A stretch of 47,585 nt of DNA from JAAYZM01 sp964510785 (GTDB taxonomy: Bacteria; Actinomycetota; Actinomycetes; Actinomycetales; Cellulomonadaceae). Location of the stretch: assembly GCA_964510785.1 (NCBI GenBank), contig CAZECM010000020.1, positions 1 to 47,585 of the forward strand, read 5' to 3'. Both the position numbers and the translations under genes were made by a program. Shown in pieces: positions 15,552-24,232 of the stretch; position 1 is the first letter of the stretch, and each line of letters starts with the position of its first letter. The notes beneath the pieces were generated by a model that saw nothing but the letters and a program-made list of their open reading frames with translations, had not been told where the DNA came from and did no database searches.

Positions 15552-18134
15552 ATGACCGAGCACCACGACCACCCCGCCGCGCCCACCGGCGCCGCGCCTG
15601 TCTCGACCCCGCTGCCCGTCCTCGCGACGGTCGACCTCGAGGTCGAGGGCATGACGTGCGCCTCGTGCGTCGCCCGCGTCGAGCGCAAGCTCATGAAGAT
15701 CCCCGGCGTCACGGCGACCGTCAACCTGCCCCTCGAGAGCGCCCACGTCGAGCTCACCACCGACGTGACGAGCGCAGACCTCGTCAAGGCCGTCGAGTCG
15801 GCCGGGTACGGCGCACGCGTCGTCACGCGCGAGGAGAACGGCAAGGCCGGGGCCGACGGCGGTGTGTCCGACGACGGCCACCTCGGTAGTTCGGCCCCTG
15901 GGGAGCACGCAGGGCACCACCACGGGGACGGTCACGGCGGGGGCGCCGTCGTCGGACACACGGACGCCGCGCACTCCGAGGCCGAGGCGCGCGAGCACGC
16001 CCTCTCGGGCCACTCGATGGCGCCGGGCCACTCGATGGACCCCGACGAAGACACCTCCTCGCCCGCCGAGCGTCGCGGCCGCGACCTGCGCCGCCGCCTC
16101 GTGGTCGCCGCGTGGCTGACCCCGATCACGCTGCTGTCCATGATCCCGGCGTGGCAGTTCCCGGGCTGGCAGTGGCTCGTCGCCGCCGCGACGCTACCCG
16201 TCGTCACGTGGGCCGCCTGGCCGTTCCACCACGCCGCGTTCAAGGCCGCGCGCCACCGCGCCTCGACGATGGACACGCTCGTCTCGCTCGGCGTCATCGC
16301 CGCGACGGCCTGGTCGTTGTGGGCGCTCCTGCTCGGCGGCGCGGGCGAGATCGGCATGCGCATGGAGTTCACCCTCTGGCCGCGGTCCGGTGGGCACGGC
16401 GAGATGGCCGCGCCCGAGCTCTACTTCGAGGTCGCCGCGGTCGTCACGACGTTCCTGCTGCTCGGCCGCTACCTCGAGCACCGCTCGCGCCGCTCGGCCG
16501 GCGACGCGCTGCGCACCCTGCTCGACCTCGGCGCCAAGGAAGCCGCGCTCCTGGAGACCGGCCCGGACGGGCGGCGCACCGAACGACAGGTCCCCATCTC
16601 CGACCTTCGCGCCGACGACCTGTTCGCGGTGCGCCCCGGGGAGAAGGTCGCCACGGACGGGGTCGTGGTCGAGGGCCACTCCGCCGTCGATGCCTCGCTG
16701 CTCACGGGCGAGCCCGTCCCGGTCGAGGTCGGCCCCGGCGACGAGGTCACCGGCGCGACGATCAACACCTCCGGGCACCTCGTGGTGCGCGCGAACCGTG
16801 TGGGTTCGCAGACCGTGCTCGCCCAGATCGGCAAGCTCGTCTCTGCGGCGCAGACCGGCAAGGCGCCCGTGCAGCGCCTCGCCGACAGGATCTCGGCCGT
16901 GTTCGTGCCGATCGTCATCCTCATCGCGCTCGGCACCTTCGCCGTGTGGGTCGCGAGCGGCGCGGGGCTGCAGCCCGCCTTCACGGCCGCCGTCGCCGTC
17001 CTGATCATCGCGTGCCCGTGCGCCCTCGGCCTCGCGACGCCCACCGCGTTGCTCGTCGGCACGGGGCGCGGCGCGCAGCTCGGCGTGCTCATCAAGGGTC
17101 CGGAGATCCTCGAGAACACGCGCACGATCGACACCGTGGTGCTCGACAAGACCGGCACGCTCACCCAGGGCCGGATGCGCGTCGAAGGCGTCGTGCCCGT
17201 CGACGGCGAGTCCCGGGACGACGTGCTCGCCTACGCCGCTGCCGTGGAAGCCCGATCGGAGCACCCGATCGCCCGGGCGATCGCGGCGGCGGGAACCGAG
17301 CTGACCGGCGTCGGAGCCGAGCCCGTCGTCGGGGCCGACGGCGTCGAGATCGGCTCCCTCGAGGTGCGCGAGTTCGCGTCCTCGGCCGGCGTCGGCGTCT
17401 CCGGGGTGGTGCGCCGCGCCCACGACGGCGTCGGGCTGGCCCGGCGCGTGCTCGTGGGCCGGGGTTCCTGGCTCGCCGAGCAGGGCGTCGTCGTCCCCGA
17501 GGCGCTGACCGCCGCGGTCACCGAGGCGCAGGACGCCGGAGGGACCGCCGTCATCGTCGCGTGGGACGGCAACGCGCGCGGCGCCGTGACGCTGCGCGAC
17601 CCGCTCAAGGACACGAGCGCGGAAGCGGTCCGTGAGCTGCGCGGGCTCGGGCTTCGACCCTTCCTCCTCACCGGCGACAACGCGGGTGCCGCGCGGACGG
17701 TCGCGGCGCAGGTCGGGATCGACGCCGCGGACGTCGTCGCGGAGGTGCATCCCGCGGAGAAGGTCGCCGTCGTCGAGCGGCTGCAGGCGGAGGGCGCGCG
17801 CGTCGCGATGGTGGGCGACGGCGTGAACGACGCCGCCGCGCTCGCCCAGGCGGACCTCGGGCTGGCCATGGGCACGGGGACCGACGTGGCCATCGAGGCC
17901 TCCGACCTGACGCTCGTGCGCGGTGACCTGCGCTCCGCACCCCAGGCGATCCGGCTCTCGCGCGCGACCCTGCGGGTCATCAAGCAGAACCTGTTCTGGG
18001 CGTTCGCCTACAACGTCGCCGCGATCCCGCTCGCCGCGCTGGGGCTGCTCAACCCGATGATCGCCGGCGCCGCCATGGCGTTCTCCTCGGTCCTCGTGGT
18101 CGCCAACTCCCTCCGCCTGCGCCGCTTCGCCTGA
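15552..18134 (+). CDS. copA: Cu(I)-exporting P1B-type ATPase
   Basis: An 860-residue inner-membrane copper pump. It has one HMA domain with GMTCASC (C36, C39) and then a His/Met-rich linker (about 115-165: GHHHGDGHGG, GHSMAPGHSMDP). Further on are the TGE actuator (LLTGEPVPVE), the intramembrane CPC at 488-490 (ACPCALGLATP), the phosphorylated D532 in DKTGTLT, the HP motif (SEHPIARAI) and the hinge MVGDGVNDAAAL. The CPC plus the YN (AFAYNVAAIP) and MxxSS (MAFSSVLVV) signatures specify Cu(I). The histidine-rich linker is longer than in many homologues and may buffer metal. Confidence 0.96.
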   Translation: MTEHHDHPAAPTGAAPVSTPLPVLATVDLEVEGMTCASCVARVERKLMKIPGVTATVNLPLESAHVELTTDVTSADLVKAVESAGYGARVVTREENGKAGADGGVSDDGHLGSSAPGEHAGHHHGDGHGGGAVVGHTDAAHSEAEAREHALSGHSMAPGHSMDPDEDTSSPAERRGRDLRRRLVVAAWLTPITLLSMIPAWQFPGWQWLVAAATLPVVTWAAWPFHHAAFKAARHRASTMDTLVSLGVIAATAWSLWALLLGGAGEIGMRMEFTLWPRSGGHGEMAAPELYFEVAAVVTTFLLLGRYLEHRSRRSAGDALRTLLDLGAKEAALLETGPDGRRTERQVPISDLRADDLFAVRPGEKVATDGVVVEGHSAVDASLLTGEPVPVEVGPGDEVTGATINTSGHLVVRANRVGSQTVLAQIGKLVSAAQTGKAPVQRLADRISAVFVPIVILIALGTFAVWVASGAGLQPAFTAAVAVLIIACPCALGLATPTALLVGTGRGAQLGVLIKGPEILENTRTIDTVVLDKTGTLTQGRMRVEGVVPVDGESRDDVLAYAAAVEARSEHPIARAIAAAGTELTGVGAEPVVGADGVEIGSLEVREFASSAGVGVSGVVRRAHDGVGLARRVLVGRGSWLAEQGVVVPEALTAAVTEAQDAGGTAVIVAWDGNARGAVTLRDPLKDTSAEAVRELRGLGLRPFLLTGDNAGAARTVAAQVGIDAADVVAEVHPAEKVAVVERLQAEGARVAMVGDGVNDAAALAQADLGLAMGTGTDVAIEASDLTLVRGDLRSAPQAIRLSRATLRVIKQNLFWAFAYNVAAIPLAALGLLNPMIAGAAMAFSSVLVVANSLRLRRFA

Positions 18135-18168
18135 CCAATGGCACAACGGCCGGTGGTGCGCAAGAAAG

Positions 18169-19014
18169 CTATGCGTCGGTCAGGCGCGCGCGGAGCTCCG
18201 GGTCGGTGAGCCTGGCGAACGCCGACTCGAGCGCGAGCTGAAAGTGGGGCGAGCCGCCTTCGCCCACCATGACGCGGAGGAGGCCCGACTGCGAGCCGAA
18301 GCTCAGGAGGTGCGGCACGAGCTCCGCGGCGAGCAGCCCCGTCAGGAGTCGCTCGACTCCCCCGGCGACGTCGGAAGCGATCCGGAGAGTCCAGCTTCCA
18401 CCCGAGGAGCCGAACCCGGCTACCCGCCAGCCGGACCGCGTGACGGCCTCCGCGAGCACGCCCGAAGCCGCGCCGGCCGAGACCAGCACGATGCCGTCGT
18501 CGCCCGCTCCCAGCTCCGCGGCCGCCCGGAGCGCCCCGGTGACGTCCTGGAAGCTCTTGAGGTGTCGAACCACGACCGCGTCCCGACCACCGCCATCGGC
18601 GAACCCTTGTCGGGCGGCCTTGGCTACCCGACGTTGGGTTGCTACGGCAGGTCCCGCGACCACGGCAAGCCTCTCGATCCCCGCACGCGCCGCGGCGAAC
18701 CCCACGGCGTAGCCCGCCTCCCACCAACCCCAGTCGACATAGCTGACGCCCCTGACGAGCTCCCCCTCGGGCCAGTCGGTGAGTGCGACGGTGCGGCCAC
18801 CACCTGCCCAGGTCGCGGCCCACCCGCCGAGCCCGGCACCGTGTGCGAGCATCGCGCGCCACGTCGGATCTGGGACGGTGTCCGGTCCGACGGCGACCGC
18901 GACCCGCTCACTGTCGACACCAAGGGACGCGAGCGCGCGCACCGCGTGGTCGACGAAGCTCCCGTCACCAGGCGCCGACTCGAGCACGAGCCCGACCTCG
19001 TGGCCCACGCTCAC
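18169..19014 (-). CDS. PnrA/BMP-like nucleoside-binding domain protein without export signal
   Basis: 281 residues that match the layout of BMP/PnrA purine-nucleoside receptors: GWWEAGYAVGFAAA, a central RVAKAARQGFADG, SFQDVTGALRAA, and GIVLVSAGAASGVLAEA. Such proteins are normally lipoproteins feeding ABC importers; here the N-terminus (MSVGHEVGLVLES) goes straight into the first strand, with no signal peptide or lipobox. The GTG at 19014 overlaps the stop of the phosphorylase gene (GTGA). A cytoplasmic nucleoside-binding, sensory or carrier role is inferred. The family assignment rests on motif layout only. Confidence 0.65.
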   Translation of the reverse strand: MSVGHEVGLVLESAPGDGSFVDHAVRALASLGVDSERVAVAVGPDTVPDPTWRAMLAHGAGLGGWAATWAGGGRTVALTDWPEGELVRGVSYVDWGWWEAGYAVGFAAARAGIERLAVVAGPAVATQRRVAKAARQGFADGGGRDAVVVRHLKSFQDVTGALRAAAELGAGDDGIVLVSAGAASGVLAEAVTRSGWRVAGFGSSGGSWTLRIASDVAGGVERLLTGLLAAELVPHLLSFGSQSGLLRVMVGEGGSPHFQLALESAFARLTDPELRARLTDA

Positions 19015-19961
19015 GCGTCGAGGGCCGGGGACCAGAACTCGGCTCCGGCGGCGTCGCGCTGCTCGTCCATCCGGTGGAGCCGGTGCAGCCCGGCGACCAG
19101 GACCGCGCGCGCCTCGCCCATCCCGGCGCCGACCTGCAGGGGCATACCGTTGGGGTAGTTGTCCGTGACGCCGAGGACGACGCCGGTGCGGCGGCCGAAC
19201 AGGTTGCCGAGTGTGACGACCGCCGAACCTTCCCGGTCGTTGTTGAGAACTCCGACGCGCGTCCAGTAGTCGAGCTGGGCCGCGTGGTGCGGCTGCTGGA
19301 AGCCGGCGACGCTGGGCCGACCGTTGCCCAGAGGGTCGGAGTCGATGGATCGGGTCACTCCGAGCCGAGCGGTGATCTTCTGCTCGTGGGCGGCGGCCGC
19401 GAACGCCGCAACCACGTCGTAGGCGGGTGCTGCCGGGTAAGCCGGGTCGACGTAGTCCGCGGTCATGCCCTCTCCCCGGACCACCCCCGTCGAGACGATC
19501 ACGTCGCCGGGCGCCACATACGGGTGGATGCCGGCTGCGGTGCCGAAGTAGACGAACACCTCGGCATCAGAGTGGTCGAGCAGCTCGATCATCGCGAGCT
19601 CGATCTCGGGCGACCCGCTCCCGGTCGCCACGACGGAGACCTCGAAGCCTTCCGCCTGGGCGGTATAGACCTGGAACAGGCCCGAGGACCCCACCTTGAC
19701 CGTAGGCCCGAAGGACTCCGCGAGCGCGAGCGCGGCGCCGTTCTCGTCGTGCGAGCCGAGCGGGTCGCGCACCGTCACGACCACGAACTTGCCCACGCGT
19801 GACGCATCGATGCCTGTCAGCGCAGGCTTGCCCTCCTTGACCAGTCCCTCGTCCGGCAGGTGCTGGCGCAGCGGGTTCGCCTCCCACACCGCCCGCCGCA
19901 GCCGGTCGACCGCGCGCTGGGCCTCCGGCGTGGTGCCCCGCAAGTGATGGAACCCGCTCAT
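19011..19961 (-). CDS. Nucleoside phosphorylase-like protein (uridine phosphorylase superfamily)
   Basis: 316 residues with the PNP/UDP-phosphorylase pattern: VKVGSSGLFQVY, VVATGSGSPEIELAMIEL, VYFGTAAGIHPYVAPGDVIV, GVVRGEGMTADYVDPAYPA and the late NNDREGSAVVTL segment, which takes the place of the usual EMES/EMEG ribose-contact motif. Predicted to cleave an N-glycosidic bond with phosphate, but the altered ribose-contact motif means the sugar or base may be unusual. ATG at 19961; ATGA overlap with the kinase stop upstream and GTGA with the PnrA-like gene downstream. Confidence 0.8.
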   Translation of the reverse strand: MSGFHHLRGTTPEAQRAVDRLRRAVWEANPLRQHLPDEGLVKEGKPALTGIDASRVGKFVVVTVRDPLGSHDENGAALALAESFGPTVKVGSSGLFQVYTAQAEGFEVSVVATGSGSPEIELAMIELLDHSDAEVFVYFGTAAGIHPYVAPGDVIVSTGVVRGEGMTADYVDPAYPAAPAYDVVAAFAAAAHEQKITARLGVTRSIDSDPLGNGRPSVAGFQQPHHAAQLDYWTRVGVLNNDREGSAVVTLGNLFGRRTGVVLGVTDNYPNGMPLQVGAGMGEARAVLVAGLHRLHRMDEQRDAAGAEFWSPALDA

Positions 19962-20935
19962 GAGATCCTCCTCGGTCCTGAGTCGTAACGGGTCACGCGG
20001 ACCCGTCGACGGTGTTCTTGAGCTGCCGCCCTGGCTCGTTCGCGGTCCGGTGGCGCACCGACCTGGCTGATCGCGACGAGCGAGGCCGCCACTGCCTGGG
20101 CGAGTGCGTCCGCCGGATCCTCGGGAGTCACGAGAAGCGCGGCCGTAAGTGCTCCTGAGAACGAGTTGCCGCCACCCGTGACGTCGACCGGCACGAAGCC
20201 CTCCGGCGGTTCGGCCGCCACGACGGTCTCGCCGTCCGAGTAGATCGCCCCCCGGGCTCCCCGACGCAGCGCGACACGGCTCGCGCCCAGTGCGTGGAGC
20301 GCCGCGAGCAGCTCGCGCTCGCCCAAGTCACCGCAGAGGCCACGAGCCTCCTCCATGTTGAGTGACAGGACGGACGTCGTGCGCAGCACCTGCTTCACAC
20401 GGGGAACGTCGCCCGGCGAACAGACCGCCCCAGGGATCTCCCACAGCAGGAGCGAGTCTCCGCCGGCACGCTCGGCGTCCATGCCCTCCCAGAACCCCGG
20501 ATGCCAGCCACGGAAGACGTAGTAGGCCCTGGGGTCGCGCACCGCATCGGGAAACTCCTCGGCGAGGGTGCGCATCGCGACGTGAGCCTCCCAGCTCGGC
20601 AGCGGCTCCTCGTGCCGTGACTCCGGCTCGGGATAGGTCACGACGGTGCGGCTCGTGGGCCGGTCCACCTGAACGAGGCCGTCCGTGCGGATGCCGAGCC
20701 GCTCGTACGTCGGGGCGTAGTCCGCGAAGTCGGGCCCGACCTTGGAGGTCTGGGCAACCTCGTCGGCGAACAGGGCGGCTCCGAAGGCCGCCCAGAATCC
20801 CGAGCCACCGAGGACCACCCGTGCACCACCTGCGGGATGGAGCTCTTCGAGGCCGCCCAGCGGGTGGAACTCGTCGAGGACGACGCGAGAGACGACCAGG
20901 ACGTCGGGTCGGGTCGCGCGCTTAGCCGGGCTCAC
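19958..20935 (-). CDS. PfkB-family (ribokinase-like) sugar/nucleoside kinase, Asn variant
   Basis: 325 residues. The N-terminal glycine pair (VVLGGSGFWAAFGAAL, about 41-55) and the C-terminal anion-hole signature are present, but the latter reads DVTGGGNSFSGA (251-262), with N257 where PfkB kinases have the catalytic Asp of GAGD. A G-x-G-N form also occurs in MAK32-like members of the superfamily. The kinase may be active on a special substrate or may be a binding protein. GTG at 20935 overlaps the permease stop (GTGA). Likely acts on the sugar released by the adjacent phosphorylase. Confidence 0.8.
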   Translation of the reverse strand: MSPAKRATRPDVLVVSRVVLDEFHPLGGLEELHPAGGARVVLGGSGFWAAFGAALFADEVAQTSKVGPDFADYAPTYERLGIRTDGLVQVDRPTSRTVVTYPEPESRHEEPLPSWEAHVAMRTLAEEFPDAVRDPRAYYVFRGWHPGFWEGMDAERAGGDSLLLWEIPGAVCSPGDVPRVKQVLRTTSVLSLNMEEARGLCGDLGERELLAALHALGASRVALRRGARGAIYSDGETVVAAEPPEGFVPVDVTGGGNSFSGALTAALLVTPEDPADALAQAVAASLVAISQVGAPPDRERARAAAQEHRRRVRVTRYDSGPRRIS

Positions 20936-21756
20936 TTGAGCGCTCCCGCCCGCATGCCCTGGACGAACCACCGCTGGGTGATCGTGAACAGGATGACCAC
21001 GGGGATCGTGACGATCGCGAGGCCCGCGAAGTAGTGGGGCCAGTTGATCGAGTACTGCTCGAAGAATCCGAGCATCCCGACCGGGATCGTGTAGTTCGCC
21101 TCGTTCCGCAGGAACACCATCGCGAGGTACAGGTCGTTGTAATAGGTCAGCGACTGCAGGACGACGATGATCAGCATGCCGGGCACCGAGAGCGGCAGGA
21201 TGACCGAGAAGAGTCGGCGGAGCCGGCCCGCCCCGTCGATCTCGGCAGCCTCCTCGAGCTCTCGCGGCACGGTCATGAAGTAACCGCGCATGAGGATGAC
21301 CGCGAAGGCGAACCCGCCGCTCGCGTAGACCAGCGCGAGGCCGAGATGGCTGCCGAGCAGGCCGAGGTTCCGCAGCAGGATGAACAGCGGGATGATGAGG
21401 ACGTCGGGCGGGATCATGACCGTCGCAAGGATGACGGCGAACAACGCCTTGCGCCCAGGGAACTCCAGCCGGGCGATCGCGTACGCGGTGAGCGTGCCCG
21501 CAACGAGCAGGATCGTGAGCGCCATGACCATGACCGTGATCGAGTTCACCGCGAAGTCGGGCACCCGCAGGGTCTGCCACGCCGCGCCGTAGTTCTCGAA
21601 GGCCCACGACTGACCGAGCCCCCACTTGTTCGTGTAGAACTCGTTCTGCGTCTTGAGCGAACCCCCGAGCATCCACACCACCGGACCTACGGCCTGGATG
21701 ACGAGGAAGGTGATCGCGAGATAGAAGGGCACGCGCCGCAACAGCTTGCCGGTCAT
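20932..21756 (-). CDS. ABC sugar transporter permease (CUT1 MalG-type)
   Basis: 274 residues with six predicted membrane segments and the EAA loop ELEEAAEIDGAGRLRRLFSVILP that contacts the ATPase. The N-terminal LLRRVPFYLAITFLVI segment and a periplasmic FENYGAAW-like motif are typical of MalG-like carbohydrate permeases. Starts at the ATG at 21756, one base after the stop of the first permease. No ATPase gene is present in the locus, so a shared MsiK-type ATPase elsewhere is expected. Confidence 0.93.
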   Translation of the reverse strand: MTGKLLRRVPFYLAITFLVIQAVGPVVWMLGGSLKTQNEFYTNKWGLGQSWAFENYGAAWQTLRVPDFAVNSITVMVMALTILLVAGTLTAYAIARLEFPGRKALFAVILATVMIPPDVLIIPLFILLRNLGLLGSHLGLALVYASGGFAFAVILMRGYFMTVPRELEEAAEIDGAGRLRRLFSVILPLSVPGMLIIVVLQSLTYYNDLYLAMVFLRNEANYTIPVGMLGFFEQYSINWPHYFAGLAIVTIPVVILFTITQRWFVQGMRAGALK

Positions 21757-21757
21757 G

Positions 21758-22699
21758 TCAGTCCTCGCTTCCGGCCTTGGACAGGCGGACATAGAGCCCC
21801 GCGACGACAGCAGTGATGACGAAGAGAGCAAATCCCATAGCCGCGGCGCGGCCGAATCGCGCGTACTGGAACGCCTCGGTGTACATCGCGGTGAGGACCA
21901 CGTTGGTGCCCGCAGTCGCCTTGGTCATGACCCAGATGAGCTCGAAGCTCCGGACGAAGGCACCGGTGAGCGAGATGATGACGTTGACGAAGATGATCGG
22001 CTTGAGCATGGGAAGCGTGATCTGGGCGATCCGACGGAAGGGCCCGACCCCGTCGAGGCTCGCCGCCTCGTCGACCTCGGGAGGCAGTTCTTGCAGGCCG
22101 GCGAGGTAGATGAGGATGTGCAGCGGGAGCCAGCGCCAGATCTCGATGAGCGCGACCGCGGGTAGTGCGAAGGTCGGGTCCGAGAGCCACGCCTGGGCGA
22201 GGCCGCCCAGGCCGACCGCGCGAAGGCCCTCGTTGAGCAGCCCGTTGTCGAGCGCGAGGAAGAAGGTCCAGAACGTGCCCACGACGAGGATGTTCAGCGT
22301 GACCGGGAGGAACAGGAGCGTCCGCACGGCCTTCGCGGCCCGGAACTGTCGGTTGATGAGCCACGCGATCGCGAACCCCAGCAGGTTCTTGCCGATCACG
22401 ACCATCGCAGCGAAGGCCAGGGTGTTCGTGAGAGAGCCCGTGAAGTTGGGGTCACGCATGATCGCGGCGTAGTTGCGCGAACCGACCCATTCCATGGGGT
22501 TGACGCCGTCGAAGTTGTGCAGGCTGATCCAGAAGCCGTAGCCGATGGGCACGAGCACGAAGACGCTCATGAGCAAGATGCCCGGAGCGGCCATCGCGTA
22601 CGCACCCAACGTCTCTGCGGCCTTGCCGCGGCGCGAGGGTGTCCTTCTCGCGGCGGGCGCGGTCTCAGCCGACGCGACTCGCGCGGGGAGTGCGGTCAT
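21758..22699 (-). CDS. ABC sugar transporter permease (CUT1 MalF-type)
   Basis: 313 residues with six membrane segments after a basic, cytoplasmic N-terminus (RRTPSRRGK). The EAA loop reads EVDEAASLDGVGPFRRIAQI. The NFDGVNPMEWVGSRNYAAI extracellular stretch is typical of MalF-like carbohydrate permeases. Starts at the ATG at 22699. It is separated from the upstream binding-protein gene by a very stable hairpin, and from the second permease by one base. Confidence 0.93.
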   Translation of the reverse strand: MTALPARVASAETAPAARRTPSRRGKAAETLGAYAMAAPGILLMSVFVLVPIGYGFWISLHNFDGVNPMEWVGSRNYAAIMRDPNFTGSLTNTLAFAAMVVIGKNLLGFAIAWLINRQFRAAKAVRTLLFLPVTLNILVVGTFWTFFLALDNGLLNEGLRAVGLGGLAQAWLSDPTFALPAVALIEIWRWLPLHILIYLAGLQELPPEVDEAASLDGVGPFRRIAQITLPMLKPIIFVNVIISLTGAFVRSFELIWVMTKATAGTNVVLTAMYTEAFQYARFGRAAAMGFALFVITAVVAGLYVRLSKAGSED

Positions 22700-22738
22700 G
22701 GAGCTTTCCGTCCGATAGCCGAGGTGTCGATTGGTCCT

Positions 22739-22772
22739 GAGGTGGGGTGCGGCGCCCGCCGCACCCCACCTC
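22739..22772 (-). terminator. Perfect 16-bp hairpin between binding-protein and permease genes
   Basis: GAGGTGGGGTGCGGCG, two bases, then its exact complement. It follows the binding-protein stop codon and precedes the first permease. No U tract follows. By analogy with the intercistronic element of malE-malF it may stop most transcripts or protect the upstream message, so the binding protein is made in excess of the membrane parts. Confidence 0.7.
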
Positions 22773-22786
22773 GGGGTCGGGAGAGG

Positions 22787-24109
22787 TTAGCCGTCGTAGC
22801 TGTAGCCATCCGCGACGAGCCGGTCGTAGGTGCCCTGGATCTCTCCGGCGGCCTGTTCCGGCGTGAGTGCGCCGGCCATCATCGACTGGATCGAGCGCTG
22901 GATCGAGTCGTTGAGCTCTCGAGGCCAGATCCAGTCGAGGAACTTGCTCGCGGGCAGGTAGTCGGCACGGATCTGCTCGCTCAGTGCGTCGTCGGCGCCC
23001 GGGTAGGCGATGTGTGACGTCGCAACCGGCGTGATCCCCGCGAGGACCTTCGGGGCGATCTCTTCGCTCGCGACGTATCTGATGAACTCCGCCGCGAGCT
23101 CCTTGTGCTCCGAGGTGCGGGCGATGCACAGGCCGTTCTCGATGCCACCGAAGGCGACGGGCTCGGCGCCGATCTCACCGTAGGACGGGAACCGGAAGAT
23201 TCCGAGCTCGAAGTCGGTCACGGTCTCACGCAGCGCGGCGAGATCCCACGAAGCGCCGAAGTAGGCAGCCGCGTCACCGTTGAGGAAGGCAGAGTTCCGA
23301 CCCTCGGTGTCGAGGTCCATCGAACCCGGGGCGAGGAGACCGTCGTCCATCCACTGTCGCGTGAGGGCGAGCGCCTTGACATCGGCCTCGTCGGTGAACT
23401 TGGTCTCGCCACGCAAGTTCGAGATGGTCTTGTCCATCTGCGCGCCACCCGTGGTCTGGCCGAGCCCGCTCATGTAGTAGATCGGCCACATCCACAGGTC
23501 ACGCCCGTTGTGGACGACGGGCTGGACACCCGCGGCCTCGATCGCCGGTGCGGCCGCGACGAAGTCCTCATACGTCTCGGGAGCCTCGATGCCGAGCTCG
23601 TCGAAGAGCGTCTTGTTGTAGAAGAACGTGGTCACGGCGATGCCCGACAGCGGGATACCCCACACCGTGCCGTCGATCGTGAATGCCTCGAGCGCGCCCT
23701 CGTTGAGCAGCGGCGCGATCTCGGCCGCGAGCTCGTCGACGGGCTCGAGGAGGCCGAGCGGCTGATAGGACGTGTTCGTCGGGTTGCCCGCGCACACCAG
23801 GACGTCCATCTGCTCGCCTGCGAGCTGGGCGTTCTGGGTACGGCTGACCTCGTTCTCGAACGTGCCCTGCGCGTCGAAGACGATCTCGGTCACCTCGGGA
23901 TGGAGCGCCTTGAAACCTTCGGCGATCTCCGCCTGCATCTTCGAGTAGACCTCTTCGGTCGCGTTCGGCGGGATCGTGTTGAACTGGTTGGGCCCGAAGA
24001 CGACGAGCTTGACGCCCTCCTCGGTGGAGTCCGAGGCGTTCGAGCAGCCCGCCAAAGCCAGCGCGCTGACGGCCATGGCCCCTGCAAGCAGTGTGCGATT
24101 GATTCTCAC
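22787..24109 (-). CDS. ABC transporter solute-binding lipoprotein (CUT1 family 1)
   Basis: A 440-residue extracellular carbohydrate-binding lipoprotein. The signal peptide runs MRINRTLLAGAMAVSALALAGC with lipidation at C22. The fold shows the family 1 pattern: an early GFKALHPEVTE strand-helix, VPLSG-like WGIPLSGIAVTTFFYNKTLFDELG, ETYEDFVAAA, and FLNGDAAAYFGASWDL in the second lobe. Start is the GTG at 24109, after AAAGGTG; the frame is open 60 bases further but has no signal sequence. The substrate cannot be deduced; the neighbours suggest a sugar or nucleoside. Confidence 0.92.
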   Translation of the reverse strand: MRINRTLLAGAMAVSALALAGCSNASDSTEEGVKLVVFGPNQFNTIPPNATEEVYSKMQAEIAEGFKALHPEVTEIVFDAQGTFENEVSRTQNAQLAGEQMDVLVCAGNPTNTSYQPLGLLEPVDELAAEIAPLLNEGALEAFTIDGTVWGIPLSGIAVTTFFYNKTLFDELGIEAPETYEDFVAAAPAIEAAGVQPVVHNGRDLWMWPIYYMSGLGQTTGGAQMDKTISNLRGETKFTDEADVKALALTRQWMDDGLLAPGSMDLDTEGRNSAFLNGDAAAYFGASWDLAALRETVTDFELGIFRFPSYGEIGAEPVAFGGIENGLCIARTSEHKELAAEFIRYVASEEIAPKVLAGITPVATSHIAYPGADDALSEQIRADYLPASKFLDWIWPRELNDSIQRSIQSMMAGALTPEQAAGEIQGTYDRLVADGYSYDG

Positions 24110-24232
24110 GGTGTCACCTTTGTCACTGAGTGGTTCGCTGGATGTGCTGTGCCAGGGTCGCGGGGCCATCGTTGGCCGCCTCCCCTGAGCGAGGGGTGAT
24201 CTGGACTGGGGTTCGTCCTTCTCCTTCCTTGA
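24110..24232. other. Spacer between the SIS gene and the binding-protein gene
   Basis: 123 bases with a small hairpin (CCCCT/AGGGG, 24182-24196) and the ribosome site of the binding-protein gene. It may hold an internal promoter, since the downstream genes are otherwise coupled; no clear -10/-35 was found. Confidence 0.4.
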
